Assembly (NCBI GenBank): GCA_024867545.1
Contig: JANFNE010000016.1
Coordinates: forward strand, 496,001-560,000
DNA length: 64,000 bases
Source of the DNA: Phytopythium helicoides
Taxonomy: Eukaryota > Oomycota > Peronosporomycetes > Pythiales > Pythiaceae
Reading direction: 5' to 3'
Numbering within the stretch: position 1 is the stretch's first letter; each line of letters starts with the position of its first letter. The position numbers were made by a program, and so were the translations under genes. This document shows positions 20,201-30,775 of this stretch, piece after piece. The notes beneath the pieces were generated by a model that saw only the letters and a program-made list of their open reading frames with translations, made no database searches and was not told the DNA's origin.

Positions 20201-21955
20201 ATGCCGACACTTCCCGATCGATCGCCTGCCCGCCCTCCGCCCCGCCCGCCCACCATCGAGCTGCCGCCGGGCTTCGAGGACCTCTGCCAGTGGCAGTGGG
20301 AGATGTCGATCCTCACGTGCGCGCGTCGCCACCGCTCGCTGCTCTCGCGCGCCCAACGCGCCGCCTCGCGTCGCCACAGCGTCCGAGCCAAGCGCGGCGC
20401 TCCGCGAGCTTCTGCGGCGGTTTCGGCGGCTCCGAGAGCGCTCGGCGCGCCGCAGACGCAGACGCAGGCGCAGATCCAGCCGCTGGCCGCCGTGCGCGCC
20501 AGCAGCTCGCTCTCGCACGCGTCGACGGCTGCGATGGACGCGAGCGGCGAGCGCGCGCCGGACGCGGCCGAGCGCGCGCCAGAGACCTCGTGGAGCGCCA
20601 TGCTCATTGCGCTGTTTGCGATGATCCAGCCAGAGTGGGCAAAGGAGGTGCGTTGGGTTTTGTTGGTGGTGCTGTTGCTGTTGTGTGTGAGGGGATTAAC
20701 GGGTTGCTGGGGGGCAGAAGCCGCTGGCGGAGGACGTGCTGGATGAGTTGCGCGTCAAGTCGGTGCCCCCGCACGTCTCGGACGTCATTGTGAGCGCGGA
20801 CACCGGTGCGGAGCGGGATGCTGGCTGCATAGGCGTGGAGTGGGGCAGTTGCACTTACGGAGCTGCGTGTCGATGCGATGTTGCAGACGTGTTCTGGCGG
20901 TACGACATGGACAGCTACGCGGCCAACCGCCACAATGAGGACCGCTCGCAGTACGTCGTGGACGCCATCGCAAACGCCCAGACGGGAATCGCCACGCCCA
21001 CGTTCTTCTGCGCGTGCTACGACGGCCACGGTGGCGAGGAGGCCGTCGACTTTGTCCAGAAGAACCTGTACAACAACATCCGGCGGCACTTGACCACGGG
21101 CGACGAGACCGTCAGCCACGCCATCATCAGTGTACGGGTTGTAGTTGGCGATGCCATCTGTCCATGGCGCCAGGATCTCATCTGTTGGATGCTTTACAGG
21201 GCTTCAAGGACACGGACGAGGAGTTTATGCGCCGCAGCCAGCAGCAGTTTGAACGTGGCGCATGGGCGTCGTGCTCGGTCGGAGCGTGCGCCGTGCTGGC
21301 GCTGGTCGTCGACAAGACGCTCTATGTCGCCAGCTGTGGAGACTGCCGTGCAATCATGGGCTACCGCGACCGCGACGGCACATTGCGCGTCGAGCAGATC
21401 ACGTCGGACCACTCGGCGAATGAGGAGCGTGAGCAGCGGCGCCTGCGCGTGCTGTACCCCGAAGACTACGACATTGTGCGCGAGATTGGTCGCAAGAACT
21501 TCTATGTCAAGGGCCGGCTGCAGCCCACGCGCTCGATCGGTGACACGTACATGAAGGTCAAGGAGGTGAACCGCGCGCCAATGCCCCGTGGGCTGCGCAT
21601 CTCGGGCAGCTTCAAGCGACCGTACATCTCCTCGGTGCCAGACGTGTTCCGTATCGACCTGCGCGACCGACACCCCGAGTTCCTCGTGCTGGGCTCGGAC
21701 GGTCTCTTTGGGGAGATCTCGAACGACGAGATCGTGCAGCTCGTGTCGCGCTTCCGCAAAGAGGGCGTGACGAACGTGAGCGCCGCGCTGCGCGAGGCCG
21801 TGCTGGACAAAATCGCCGCCATCTACGGCATCTCTGCCGCCGAGATGGAGGACATTTCTCCCGGCGATCGGCGCAACTACCACGACGACATCACGATCGA
21901 CGTGCTGCACTTTGCGCCGCCTGAAGCCGCCTCCCCACACGCCGCCGCCGCTTGA
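20201..21955 (+). CDS. PP2C-family Ser/Thr protein phosphatase
   Basis: Three exons are inferred: 20201-20647, 20718-21131 and 21200-21955, with 70- and 68-base introns in phase 0. The protein of about 538 residues has a Pro/Ala/Ser-rich N-terminus with a hydrophobic stretch (SWSAMLIALFAMIQP) near its end, then a PP2C catalytic domain: NRHNEDRSQY, FFCACYDGHGGEEAV (metal-binding Asp and Gly), LYVASCGDCRAIM, LQPTRSIGDTYMK, FLVLGSDGLFGEISNDEIV and NYHDDITIDVL. All expected metal ligands are visible. The domain removes phosphate from Ser/Thr with Mg or Mn. The ATG at 20201 is the first in-frame start giving a sensible N-terminus. A short region of exon 2 (20786-20880) could alternatively be spliced out, but it is open in frame. 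Substrates are unknown. Confidence 0.9.
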
Positions 21956-22358
21956 GCTCCGTCCGTCGTCTATCATGATCGTCGTCCCTGTAAGTTATGT
22001 GGAGTATCTATACAATAAACAACGTAAGGTGTGTCTTGAAGCCGTGTCGTGGATGCCAATGCAACGGACGTTCGAGACGACGGGAGCTAGGTAGTGCTTG
22101 CATGTGCCTTCAGGCAGCAACTTCTACTGTAGTGCAATAGCTTGACCTCGTTGAATTGAAGCAGAGATGGCTGGCTACACCTTGGTTCCATTTTCCTCCA
22201 ATCACACGCTGTTCTTGTCCCCAAAAGGGCTCCTTTTCGTCCAATAGCACCTCCTGATTTACGAATTTTCAAAAAACCAGTCCTGGGCGGGAGTCCCCCC
22301 CGTCAAAAAGCCACTTTCTCCCCCCGTCGAGGTCAAGCCACCACCTTCCTGCCACCTC
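21956..22358. other. Intergenic between the PP2C and DSN1-like genes
   Basis: An AATAAA hexamer near 22013 could serve PP2C polyadenylation. No gene is seen. Confidence 0.5.
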
Positions 22359-23818
22359 ATGTCGTCCGTGCTCGCGGCCGCCGCGCCGTCCTCGTCGCTC
22401 GTGGTGCGCCGGGAGAAGCGCAGGAGGCGCGCGAACGTCTCCGGGTGCGATTGCGACCTCTCCGAGCCCCAGCGGCCGCCTACAGCCCGCGCTAACTCGC
22501 TTTCCGTGCAGCGCGTCCAGCCCGGTCAAGCGCCCGCGCCGGGGCTTCGTGTTCAGCGACCCGCCGGCTGGTGACGCCTGGCGAGGCGACGGCAGCGACC
22601 GAGAGGACGAGTGGCGTCCGTCGCGCGTGCCGTCGCCGCCCGTGGTCGTCCCGTCGGCGGCGCCGGCGTTTTCGTACCGAGCCAAGCGCGGAGGAATTCC
22701 AGAGGCAGCGCCTGCGGGCAAGAAGCTGGACGTGGACGCGGCCGAGAAGGCGCTGAGAGAGGCCAGGGAGCGCGCGGAGAAGCAGGAGCAGCGCAGGCTG
22801 CGGCAGCAGCGCAAGAAGGAGGAGGCTTGAGCGCGAGGCCGCGCTGGAGGAAGAGGTCAAGCGCGTGCTCAGCGCCGACCAGGCCGCGCTGTACCATATC
22901 GTGCACGCGCAGGTGCGGCGCGAGCTGCGCAAGACCAAGAAGCAGTTCGCGACGTCGTCCGGCCGCCACGATGTCATCAGTTTGAGTGAGTTTGAGGGCG
23001 AGGATGATGCGGAATGCTGGAGCGAGGTGCTGACGACTCGCTGGTCGTGGTGTTGCACAACGCAGCGGAGAAGAGCTTTCACGCGCTCAAGCGCGAGCTG
23101 ATCACTTATATGCGCGACGACCCGCCGAACAACCTAACGGTGCGTGTGTGGATGCGGTCCTGCTTGCTGGTGGTGTTGTCGCTCGTGGCTAAGCGTCATC
23201 ATCGCCCGTGCAATCGGGACAGGTTAAGCTGCCAAACCCGGAGAACGCGCGGTTGCGAGCCCTTATCGACACATACGAGAAGCAGATCTCTCGGTTCGTG
23301 TCGCTACTGACTGCTGAGTCGCGGTGCTGAGCGCCTTCCTTTTTAACATGGATGGCGCTTTTGGGACGGCTACAGACTGAATGAAGAAGAGCAGCAGTGG
23401 TTAGAGCTCAAAGCGCGAGTCGAGGCCGAGACAGGACGCAGGCAACAGAAAGGTCAAGGGACAGTAGCCATCAGCAGCAGCCGAGCGTCGAGTGCGAGCT
23501 GAAGGTCACACAGAGCGTCGAGGAGCTACAGCGCGCCGTCATTACGCGATTCGGCTCTACAGCGCGCCAGGTGCGGTGCCGAGCCACGTCTACATCCCAA
23601 CCGATCATATCTAACTTTTACCCTCCCTACCTTTGCTCGTGCAGCTGGACCTGCTGGAGGCCTCCATGTCGACCATCGACCAGCTGATCGTCGAGGCCGA
23701 GAGCAGGAAGGCGACGCTCTTTGGCGCCTTCCACGACAGCGCCTTCAAGGGCTACGCCAACATGACGCAGCCCAAGGAGAACCTCCGCGCGCTGCTGCGG
23801 CATGCTCCAGCCCCGTAG
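22359..23818 (+). CDS. DSN1: DSN1/Mis13-like kinetochore protein
   Basis: Six exons are inferred: 22359-22444, 22512-22985, 23066-23139, 23223-23323, 23376-23570 and 23645-23818, with introns of 52-83 bases. The N-terminus is basic (RREKRRRRA) and followed by an acidic tryptophan-containing stretch and a long Lys/Glu/Arg coiled coil. The central block KLPNPENARLRALIDTYEKQ, continuing with FVSLLTAESRLNEEEQQW, resembles the Mis13/DSN1 domain of the MIS12 kinetochore complex, where DSN1 links centromeric chromatin to the NDC80 complex. The C-terminus is helical (LDLLEASMSTIDQLIVEAES). Two single-base shifts are needed, near 22825 and between 23400 and 23490. Resemblance is by block pattern only, so another coiled-coil kinetochore or cytoskeletal protein remains possible. 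Confidence 0.55.
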
Positions 23819-24570
23819 CCGCCTTTGTCCCTCGTAATTTTACTATAATCGCCCCAGCACACCGGGGTTGAGCGCTCCTGGCTTGTCATTTCGCCAAGTC
23901 CCCACGTCACCGTCAAACAGGGCGACCTCCATGCCATGCGTATCGACATCTTTCTCATCGGACAAACGCACGATCTCAAAACGGTGCGCTGAGATTTTTC
24001 GTCGGCACCAGATGGTGGTGCCATCGCAACCCGCTGAACCTCATATATGAGACGACACGAATACAGGTGGTCGACACTGGCTGGCGTTAATCGACCTGCG
24101 GGAATACATGCAGCGGTGTATCCTTGTTGAAATCTCCATGAGCCAATCCGATAAAAAATCAAGTTTCGTCACGATGATTGGCTACAACTATTTGAAGGTG
24201 CCCAGATTTGTGCGACCATCCGAGAAATGCGTGCCATTTTTCAAGAAAAGTGTGCTTTTTGCGTGCTGTATGTGTGTCTCGCGTGGGAATAAAGCGCTAA
24301 CTGTAATCTACTGTACACTGCGCGATCAAGGCCGGCACGCCGCCGTGCCGCCGCGCTCCGCCGTCGCGCCGCCGCCGTCGCTCTCCGCAGCTCGTGGCGT
24401 CGCCTTCTGCACTGCTCGCGACGTCGCTTGCGGGGGTCTATAGATAGCAGGCGGAGGGGCGCAGGGCGTCGATAAATACGGAGCCTCGCCCGCGCTTCGA
24501 CCGCGCGGCTCGACTCGACAGGGGGTTTCTCCTTCTTCTTCTCCTTCTTCTTCATCTCGTCGGCGTCGAG
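23819..24570. other. Intergenic, no gene seen
   Basis: No frame on either strand looks coding. The right third is GC rich and probably holds the 3' flank of the small membrane protein gene. Confidence 0.5.
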
Positions 24571-24819
24571 CTACCGCATCTTCCAGTCAAAGGTGACGAC
24601 TTCGTCCTCGCGGATCGTGCCGAGCTTGCTCAGCGGGTAGCGCCGCCGCGCGTGCAGCGGCAGCACGGACGCGCCCTTGTCGTCGTCGTCCCAGCCGCGC
24701 GCCAGCTTGTAGACCACCACGAGCAGCAGCGACACGACGAACACGGTGCCCGCCAGCAGCAGCGTCTCGGCCTCGTTGACGTCGTGCCCGAAGGCGTTGG
24801 CGCCGCCCCAGCGCAGCAT
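24571..24819 (-). CDS. Small single-pass membrane protein, unknown function
   Basis: Eighty-two residues from an ATG at 24819. After about 15 residues comes one clear membrane segment (TLLLAGTVFVVSLLLVVVYK), followed by an acidic patch (WDDDDKG) and a basic tail with RRRYPLSKLG. The sequence has high GC content and codon use like neighbouring genes. No signal cleavage site is obvious, so the hydrophobic stretch is probably a membrane anchor. Size and layout suggest an accessory subunit or an endomembrane protein, but I cannot name a family. The adjoining TTCTTCTCC repeats lie just beyond the stop. Confidence 0.5.
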   Translation of the reverse strand: MLRWGGANAFGHDVNEAETLLLAGTVFVVSLLLVVVYKLARGWDDDDKGASVLPLHARRRYPLSKLGTIREDEVVTFDWKMR

Positions 24820-25936
24820 TCTCGTCCTCGCACGCACGCGGCCGCTCGAGTTTTGCTGCGGCCGGCGGCGAAAATTCGACTCTGGGTGACCGACCGACCG
24901 ACTGCCTGGCCCCAGGCACGCGGCGCGGCGCGGCGGGTGGGGTACAGTACACTACTGTAGGTTCACGCTGCGTATACATTTTGACTGCCCGCAATTTGCA
25001 CGCACAATCATTTTCGCCGAGGACTTGGGTTTTGTATGGGTGACCCCCTAGCCTCCGGCGAACAACACACGCCGTAATCAACGCTGACTTGGATTCACTA
25101 TGGTGGAAAACGTCGCAGTTTCAGTCACTGTCGAAATGCTCATTGGTGGAAAGCAGCGCCATGCCGGCTCTTGCTACACGAGATTACACGAGATGCACTC
25201 GCGCGCGCAGTTCGCACCGCTCCTTGCTGATAGCGTCCCACCCTGGTCAGCGCCCGCAGGAGCAGACTGCCTGCGCGCTGTTGGGTGTTGGGCAGCTGCG
25301 GACCAGCGGCAGCGGCCGGCGTCGACATTGGCGTCGCACTGGGGAGGCTTGCGCCGCGCGCGCGCGCCAGTCAGCAGCGCCAGCACGGGAGCTCGCTGGT
25401 CCGCCCCCGGGTGTCGCAGTCGGAACGCTGACGGAACGATGTGCCATACTGAACGCAAGAGTCGGTCTCCAGACGAGCCGCCTTGTCAAAAATCGAGCCA
25501 ACCGTCTGTTTGTACCGTACATATCCATCCTCCTCCCCTCTCCTTCCTTCCTTCCTTCCTTCGTCCGCCGATGCAAGTGCAGAGCTCGTGAAAGGCCCGT
25601 GGGAGGAGCAGCGCCGAGTTGCACAGGTGCAGCGAGTCTCTGCCTTCCCGCCTGCTTCCAGCGCCACACGAGCGCGCGTGCCGGTGATTTGCGTGCGGCG
25701 GGCGAGCACAGGCACTGCAGCGTGTGCCTACTGTATGTTTTTCAATCAAGTCGCATGTTGAAGTCAGCCATCGGGGGCAGTTGCGCAAAATGTTCAGTAT
25801 CTGATGACGATGGCTGGCTGGCTGCAACGATGGACTCGCTCACGGACTCAAAAGTACCACCACACATTTCATTGGCTAGGTCACACGTCACACACACGGC
25901 TTCAACATGCGCTCGACTGCTAGTTGCGGCAGACCG
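24820..25936. other. Intergenic, no gene seen
   Basis: About 1.1 kb with several short open frames but no recognisable domain. A CCTT tetranucleotide run lies near 25545-25562. The left part is presumably the promoter of the small membrane protein gene and the right part the 3' flank of the PX-RING gene. Confidence 0.45.
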
Positions 25937-26950
25937 CTAGTTGCGGCCGTCGGGCTCGCCGGCGATGGTGCGGCACATGGGGCAGTCGAAGCGCGTGCGG
26001 TACCACTCGTTGATGCAGTGCGCGTGGAAAAAGTGGCCGCACGGAGAGAGCACGAGCTGGTGGCCGTCGAGCTCGTTCCACTCACACAGGCAGATCGGGC
26101 ACGTCTCCGTGTCCACGTGCACGTCGCGCGGGTCGACGTACTTGAGCTGCCGGATGGCGCGTACGTGCTGGATCTCGTGCTCGAGCGGGAACTGCAGGAA
26201 CTCCTTGACCAGGAACCTCGCCGACGTGATCTCGGCGCAGACGGCGAATCCGCCGGCGTCGTCGTCCTCGCCGCCGCCGCCGCTCAGGTACTGGCAGAGA
26301 GAGCTGACAAACTCCTCGAGCCCGCTCGTGCGCTGGTTGACGAGCGCCTGCGGGGCCTTGAAGAGCGTCACGCGCTTGGGAAAGTCGAGCGCCTTGAGGT
26401 GCTTGCCGACCCTCGCGCAGGCCGCGCATCCGCGGCGCTTGCGGTGGGCCGCCAGCTTGTCCAGCAGCTTCTTGCGCAGCCGGTGGAACTCCGAGTAGCG
26501 CTTGCAGACGACCCAGCGCTGCTTGTAAAAGTCGCTCGACATCTCGACGTGGTACACAAAGTAGCTGCCGGACGCGCCGCGCACCAGCACGGCCTGCACG
26601 GCCAGCCCGATCTGCTGCATCGAGCCCTCCTGGATGTCTCGGATCACGGCGCGCTTGGCCGCCGCGGCCGTGGCGCCTTCACGCAGCGGACCTTCCGGCA
26701 CCAGCCGTACCGGCACGTCCTTGAACCGGTTGTGGCCGCCGTCCGCGCCGGGGACGGCCGCCGTGGACAGCGGATGGCCGTAGAACGAGGCCATGTCGCC
26801 GTCCACGTCCTCGACGTCCACGCTGTCGGTCGACATGATGCGCATGGGCCGCGACTTGGCGCCGACGGCGTTCGGGCTGTTGCTGAACATGGAGCTCACG
26901 TCGTCGCGCGGGCTGTCCTCGAGCTCCGAGTCCTCCCACTGCACGCTCAT
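25937..26950 (-). CDS. PX domain and RING-H2 finger protein, probable E3 ubiquitin ligase
   Basis: A 337-residue single-exon protein. The start is the ATG at 26950, which opens MSVQWEDSELEDSPRDD; the open frame upstream of it is a minisatellite. Residues about 113-225 form a PX phosphoinositide-binding domain with the RYSEFHRLRKKL core and a following Pro-x-Lys-x segment (FPKRVTLFK). A RING-H2 finger is at the C-terminus: CPICLCEW, then PCGHFFHAHC and FDCPMC, giving the full set of zinc ligands in the C3H2C3 pattern. The protein should bind endosomal phosphoinositides and recruit a ubiquitin-conjugating enzyme there. An acidic cluster (DSVDVEDVDGD) lies at 42-52. The membrane target and substrate are inferred from domains only. 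Confidence 0.9.
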   Translation of the reverse strand: MSVQWEDSELEDSPRDDVSSMFSNSPNAVGAKSRPMRIMSTDSVDVEDVDGDMASFYGHPLSTAAVPGADGGHNRFKDVPVRLVPEGPLREGATAAAAKRAVIRDIQEGSMQQIGLAVQAVLVRGASGSYFVYHVEMSSDFYKQRWVVCKRYSEFHRLRKKLLDKLAAHRKRRGCAACARVGKHLKALDFPKRVTLFKAPQALVNQRTSGLEEFVSSLCQYLSGGGGEDDDAGGFAVCAEITSARFLVKEFLQFPLEHEIQHVRAIRQLKYVDPRDVHVDTETCPICLCEWNELDGHQLVLSPCGHFFHAHCINEWYRTRFDCPMCRTIAGEPDGRN

Positions 26951-27060
26951 GGCTGTGGACGTGTGGACGTGTGTGTGTGGACGTGTGGATGTGTGGACGA
27001 GTGGACCTGCGGACGCGGACTGCGGACGCGGACTGCGGACTGCGGACGGACGCGTGCGGA
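26951..27060. repeat. GTGTGGAC minisatellite, upstream of the PX-RING gene
   Basis: Imperfect 8-base GTGTGGAC units pass into CGGACGCGGACTG-type units. The same GTGTGGAC unit makes up most of intron 1 of the neighbouring COA4-like gene, so the two repeats share an origin although they lie about 400 bases apart. Confidence 0.85.
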
Positions 27061-27292
27061 CGGAAGCTCCGCTCGCTCGCCTCGCGTTGTGCGGTCGCCT
27101 CGTGGACGACGCGAGCGCGGATTCTCCCACGGCATAGTCAGTTCGGCATACTTTTACGGACGTTTGATAAGTACGTATGGTAGCGCAAAGGACAGTCGAA
27201 TACGTACCTACCGTAGGTGTTGGGTGCGGTCGATATCTACAGTACATAGCAGGTAGCGAGCTGCACACCACAGTAGAGAAACGCGAGCGAGC

Positions 27293-27670
27293 ATGCCGGC
27301 GCCGTGCGTGACCTGCAAGCCTGGAGACCCGACGCTCCACCAGAGCGCGGTGGCCAACACGGGCTGCGAGAGCTCGTACCAGCTCGTGGACGGTGCGTGT
27401 GGACGTGTGGACGTGTGGACGTGTGGACGTGTGGACGAGCGGCTGACCTGCGGACGAGCAGAGTGCATGAAGCGCCACAACGGCCGCGTGTCGGCCTGCG
27501 TCCAGGTGCGTCCGCGTGATTGGTCCACCGTGTGGACGAGTGCGGCCGCACTTGTGGACGACATGGGGCTGACGGATGGACGGACGGACGTGCAGGAGTG
27601 GGAGCTATTCCGCAAGTGCCACGAGGAAGGCAAGGCGCTCAAGGCGCAGCAGAAGCCCAGCCAGCAGTAG
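27293..27670 (+). CDS. COA4: COA4-like twin CX9C mitochondrial protein
   Basis: Three exons (27293-27392, 27462-27505 and 27596-27670) give a 72-residue protein with introns of 69 and 90 bases. Once spliced, it has a CHCH fold signature: Cys-x9-Cys, ten residues, Cys-x9-Cys, with GCESSYQLVDEC as the first pair and CVQEWELFRKC as the second. The GC at the start of the first pair and the spacing between pairs match animal COA4 (CHCHD8), a cytochrome c oxidase assembly factor of the mitochondrial intermembrane space, imported through the MIA40 disulfide relay. An extra CVTC pair near the N-terminus is unusual and resembles a metal-binding motif. Intron 1 is mostly the GTGTGGAC minisatellite. Read without splicing the frame stays open but destroys the CX9C pairs, which supports the introns. 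Confidence 0.8.
   Translation: MPAPCVTCKPGDPTLHQSAVANTGCESSYQLVDGACGRVDVWTCGRVDERLTCGRAECMKRHNGRVSACVQVRPRDWSTVWTSAAALVDDMGLTDGRTDVQEWELFRKCHEEGKALKAQQKPSQQ
27395..27436. repeat. GTGTGGAC minisatellite inside an intron
   Basis: Five almost perfect GTGTGGAC units in intron 1 of the COA4-like gene. Related units recur around 27530-27590 in intron 2 and upstream of the PX-RING gene. Confidence 0.9.
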
Positions 27671-28579
27671 CGGCCGCAACGCAATAGACGAGCAGTTGAC
27701 CGTCCGCGACTCGCGCGCCAAAGATTTTTTTTTTTGTGGATTTTTGAACTTGTGGCCGCAGTTGTGGACGGGCTCTTCAAGTCACGGTTTCGACTTTGAA
27801 GACCTGGTCGTTGGGGGCTATTTCATACTTTACACCGCCCACTACCCAGCCACACATCAGCATATCAGCATTGCAGTTCATGGTCATCGCTTGCCAAGCG
27901 CGTGCGTTGCATTGCAGCCACTTGTGGCGCTTGGTGCTAGTTGGCGGCGGATCCACCGACTTGGTGTATGAAAACAGCACTCTCATGGTCCCAGCGGCAT
28001 GAAAGAGTTGACTGACGCCCCAAGAACCATCGATCAGGTGCTCAAGTTGTGCCTCCTGTGCTTTACGCAATGCTCGACCGGAAGGTAAGGCAAAACTGCA
28101 ACGCTAATGGAACTGCATGAAAGTTCGTCGATCTGGCAGATGCGGGACCAATGCTCGTATTACTTGCGCAAGCTCCAGACCACCGCCTACCAGCACTCCG
28201 AGTAGTCTTTTTTTTCATGGGAAACTGCAGACGCCCATTCTTCATTTTCTGGCAGTGCAAAGCTTTTCCTTTCTATCCAATGTGGCGATGGCTAGAGTAG
28301 AGCGCGCTGTTACACTGCTGTCTGCGGCGACACACTCTGTCGACCTCAACGACGACGTGTATGTCTACCGAGGGTGAAGGCCGAAAGAGAATCGAGCGAG
28401 ATGCAGTTGAGAGGCATGGTGGGTGTGAAGGTATGCATGTATAATCAAATCATACCATTGACGAGGAAGGTCTGAGAATCAAGGAGGGTAACACGGATTT
28501 CAACGCGACTCGACTATCACGCCTCCATGCTAGCTTCCAAGTCTACAGCCACCCACGCCGATAGGTGTCTTTACTTACT
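27671..28579. other. Intergenic, with one doubtful minus-strand frame
   Basis: A minus-strand frame at 27777-28070 could encode 97 residues (including HLIDGSWGVSQLFHAAGTMR), with amino acid composition more protein-like than most chance frames, but with no family I recognise and no start context. It may be a gene fragment. The rest holds nothing recognisable. Confidence 0.3.
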
Positions 28580-30775
28580 TTACGGTCGTGGAGCTGGTGG
28601 CGCCACGTCACCTGCTCCTGCTGCTCCTGCTCCTGCAGCAGCGCCTGCTGCTGCTTGCTGCCCTCGCAGCTCTTGCTGGTCTCGTAGATGCTGGCGCTCC
28701 GCCCGAATGTATAGCACGACGCCAAGCGCAATCGTCAGCATCAAGATCGCAAAATTGTCCGAGAGCACGTAGTCCTGCCAGTGCTCGGCAAGGTGCTCGG
28801 CGGACAGACCTGATAGGTCGAGACCCTCACTGGCACTCGATACCCAGCCAGGAATCCACGCGCTCAGCCAATCCAATGACAGCCACGATGACTCTGAACC
28901 GCGGCGACGAGAGTTTCTCGCAGCTGCAGAGGGCTTCAGACCCGCAGGCAACGGCGAGGGATCATTTCCGACCAGCTTGTCCCACCAGTGCTTCCAACTC
29001 AGCAGTGTCATGTGCCACCGCATTTTCCACAGCGCTAGAGTCACAGGAACGTGTGCATCCGAGTGCGCGACTCGAGAGCGGTCGTAGAAGCGCTTGGCGA
29101 GGAAAAAGTCTTGCTGAACGCCAATACCGTGCTCGTACATGATTCCGAGGTTGAACATGGCCTGTGAGTTTGAGCGCTTGCTTGCGAGCGAGTAGTGCGC
29201 GCTTGCCTTCATGTAGTCAACCTCATGCCCACCCTTGCCATAGTAGTAGTAGTCACCAATCTTGAGGTTCGCATCCACATTACCTTGCAACGCAGCGAGT
29301 TTGTACAGCATGACAGCCACAGTCGCAGCATCCTCGTCATTCTCAAGCTCAAGCGTCGGCGCGGGAGAGAACACGGATGGCGCGAGAAAGCCGTAGTCCA
29401 GCAGGTATGCAGCGTTGTGCTGGGCGACTTCGTAGCCTTGCTGCGCCATTACCGCGTACTTCATGAACGACGCTTCGTAGTCCTTGTTGCGGAAGTCCTT
29501 GTAAGCCTGCGACAGCAGCCTGTCCCACTCGCCACGCTCAGCTACCATCTTGAAGGACTCGACTGCATTCTTGCACGACCGTGCTGTGCCGATGCCGTGA
29601 AGACTCATGTGACCGAGCTTGTGACTCGACACGGTATGACCCTGATGCGCCGCAACCTGGAAATACCCGTGTGCAACTTCGTATTCAGGTTCTTTGCCGA
29701 GGACCTTGCCAGAACCACCGCCCTGCATGTGCAAAACGCCAAGGTTGTAGAACGCCTCCATGCTGCCTTGCTTGGCGGCTGCCTTGAATAGCGTGACTGC
29801 GCGGTCGAGGTCTCGCGGCGTGCCCTTGCCATGGAGATACATGTACGCTAGCTCGTTCTGCGCCGCAGTGTTTCCTTCGTTGGCAGCCTCCTGTAGGTAC
29901 TTGAAGGCTGTCTCATTGTCCTGGCGCACGCCAATGCCGTGGCTGTAGACGTGCCCAAGGTGATAGGCACCTCCGCTGGCGCCGAGCTCGTATGCCTTAT
30001 GGAAGAGCGCTGCCGCACGCGGTAGGTCCTGCTCGAGCCCTCGCGCGCCGTAGAAGTAGAGCGTGGCGAGGTTGATGGTGGCCTCCGGGTCGCCCTTGTC
30101 GGCCGAGAACTGGTAGTAGTCGACGATGGCGGCGTCGCTGGGAATGTTCTTCTTGTGCTGCGTCTCGTGCACCGTCTTGAGGCGTCTGTGGGGCATGTCG
30201 TGTATGGCTGGTAGGCTGTCGTTGGCCTCGCGCAGCTCGATGGCGCGGTTGGCGGCAATCTCGTAGTAGCGCACGGCGCTCTCGCAGTTCTTTGGCGCGC
30301 CGACGCCTAGCAGGTGTTTGTGTCCAAGCGCCATGGCCGCTCCAATGTCTCCTCCAAGCGCCGCAAAGTAAAAGTGCGTGAGCGCGGCGGCGGCGTCGAG
30401 CGGCAGCCCCCACAGGCCGTAGCTGAGCGCGACGCCGACGTGGAACTGCGCGCGCGGGTCGCCCAGCGCCGCGGCCTCGCCGTAGAGCTGCAGCGCGAGC
30501 GAGCCGTTGGGCGCGGCCTCGAGCGACGCGTTGCCGTAGAAGAAGACGTCGCCCAGCTGCACGAGCGCGTCGCGGCGGCGCGGCGGCGGCGTGGCCGACG
30601 ACAGCGCGTCGCCGCTGAGCTGCTGGATCGGCGGGTACAGCTCCTGCACGCGCGCGAGCTCGGCCGCGAGCACGCGCGAGCGCAGCGCGAGGTCGTCGGG
30701 GGCTGCGGAGGCGGCGGCGGCGGCTGGGGCCAGCGCCAGCGCCAGCGCCAGAGCGAGCGCCAGGGCGAGCCGCAT
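28580..30775 (-). CDS. SEL1L: SEL1L/HRD3 homologue of the ER-associated degradation complex
   Basis: A 731-residue single-exon protein. The N-terminus is a signal peptide built from repeated Leu-Ala pairs (about residues 3-16). The body is a series of Sel1-like tetratricopeptide repeats, for example AAALGDPRAQFHVGVALSYG, GDPEATINLATLYFYGARGL, GGAYHLGHVYSHGIGVRQDN, GNTAAQNELAYMYLHGKGTP and SQAMFNLGIMYEHGIGVQQD. A C-terminal membrane segment (NFAILMLTIALGVVLYI) precedes a short Gln/Ala/Gly-rich cytosolic tail. This is the layout of SEL1L/Hrd3, the luminal adaptor that hands misfolded glycoproteins to the HRD1 ubiquitin ligase. The run of conserved repeats around FKYLQEAANEGNTAAQNELA supports this over other Sel1-repeat proteins. 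The gene is divergent from the presequence protease gene with 544 bases between them. Confidence 0.9.
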   Translation of the reverse strand: MRLALALALALALALAPAAAAASAAPDDLALRSRVLAAELARVQELYPPIQQLSGDALSSATPPPRRRDALVQLGDVFFYGNASLEAAPNGSLALQLYGEAAALGDPRAQFHVGVALSYGLWGLPLDAAAALTHFYFAALGGDIGAAMALGHKHLLGVGAPKNCESAVRYYEIAANRAIELREANDSLPAIHDMPHRRLKTVHETQHKKNIPSDAAIVDYYQFSADKGDPEATINLATLYFYGARGLEQDLPRAAALFHKAYELGASGGAYHLGHVYSHGIGVRQDNETAFKYLQEAANEGNTAAQNELAYMYLHGKGTPRDLDRAVTLFKAAAKQGSMEAFYNLGVLHMQGGGSGKVLGKEPEYEVAHGYFQVAAHQGHTVSSHKLGHMSLHGIGTARSCKNAVESFKMVAERGEWDRLLSQAYKDFRNKDYEASFMKYAVMAQQGYEVAQHNAAYLLDYGFLAPSVFSPAPTLELENDEDAATVAVMLYKLAALQGNVDANLKIGDYYYYGKGGHEVDYMKASAHYSLASKRSNSQAMFNLGIMYEHGIGVQQDFFLAKRFYDRSRVAHSDAHVPVTLALWKMRWHMTLLSWKHWWDKLVGNDPSPLPAGLKPSAAARNSRRRGSESSWLSLDWLSAWIPGWVSSASEGLDLSGLSAEHLAEHWQDYVLSDNFAILMLTIALGVVLYIRAERQHLRDQQELRGQQAAAGAAAGAGAAGAGDVAPPAPRP

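Noticed and set aside
25089..25940. Open frame of 283 codons
   Set aside because: It has no ATG at the called start, low-complexity composition and no domain; it is probably chance in GC-rich DNA.
26951..27478. Upstream extension of the PX-RING frame to 27478
   Set aside because: The extension is mostly translated minisatellite (repeated His-Thr-Ser-Thr-Arg-Pro); the ATG at 26950 starts a normal acidic N-terminus.
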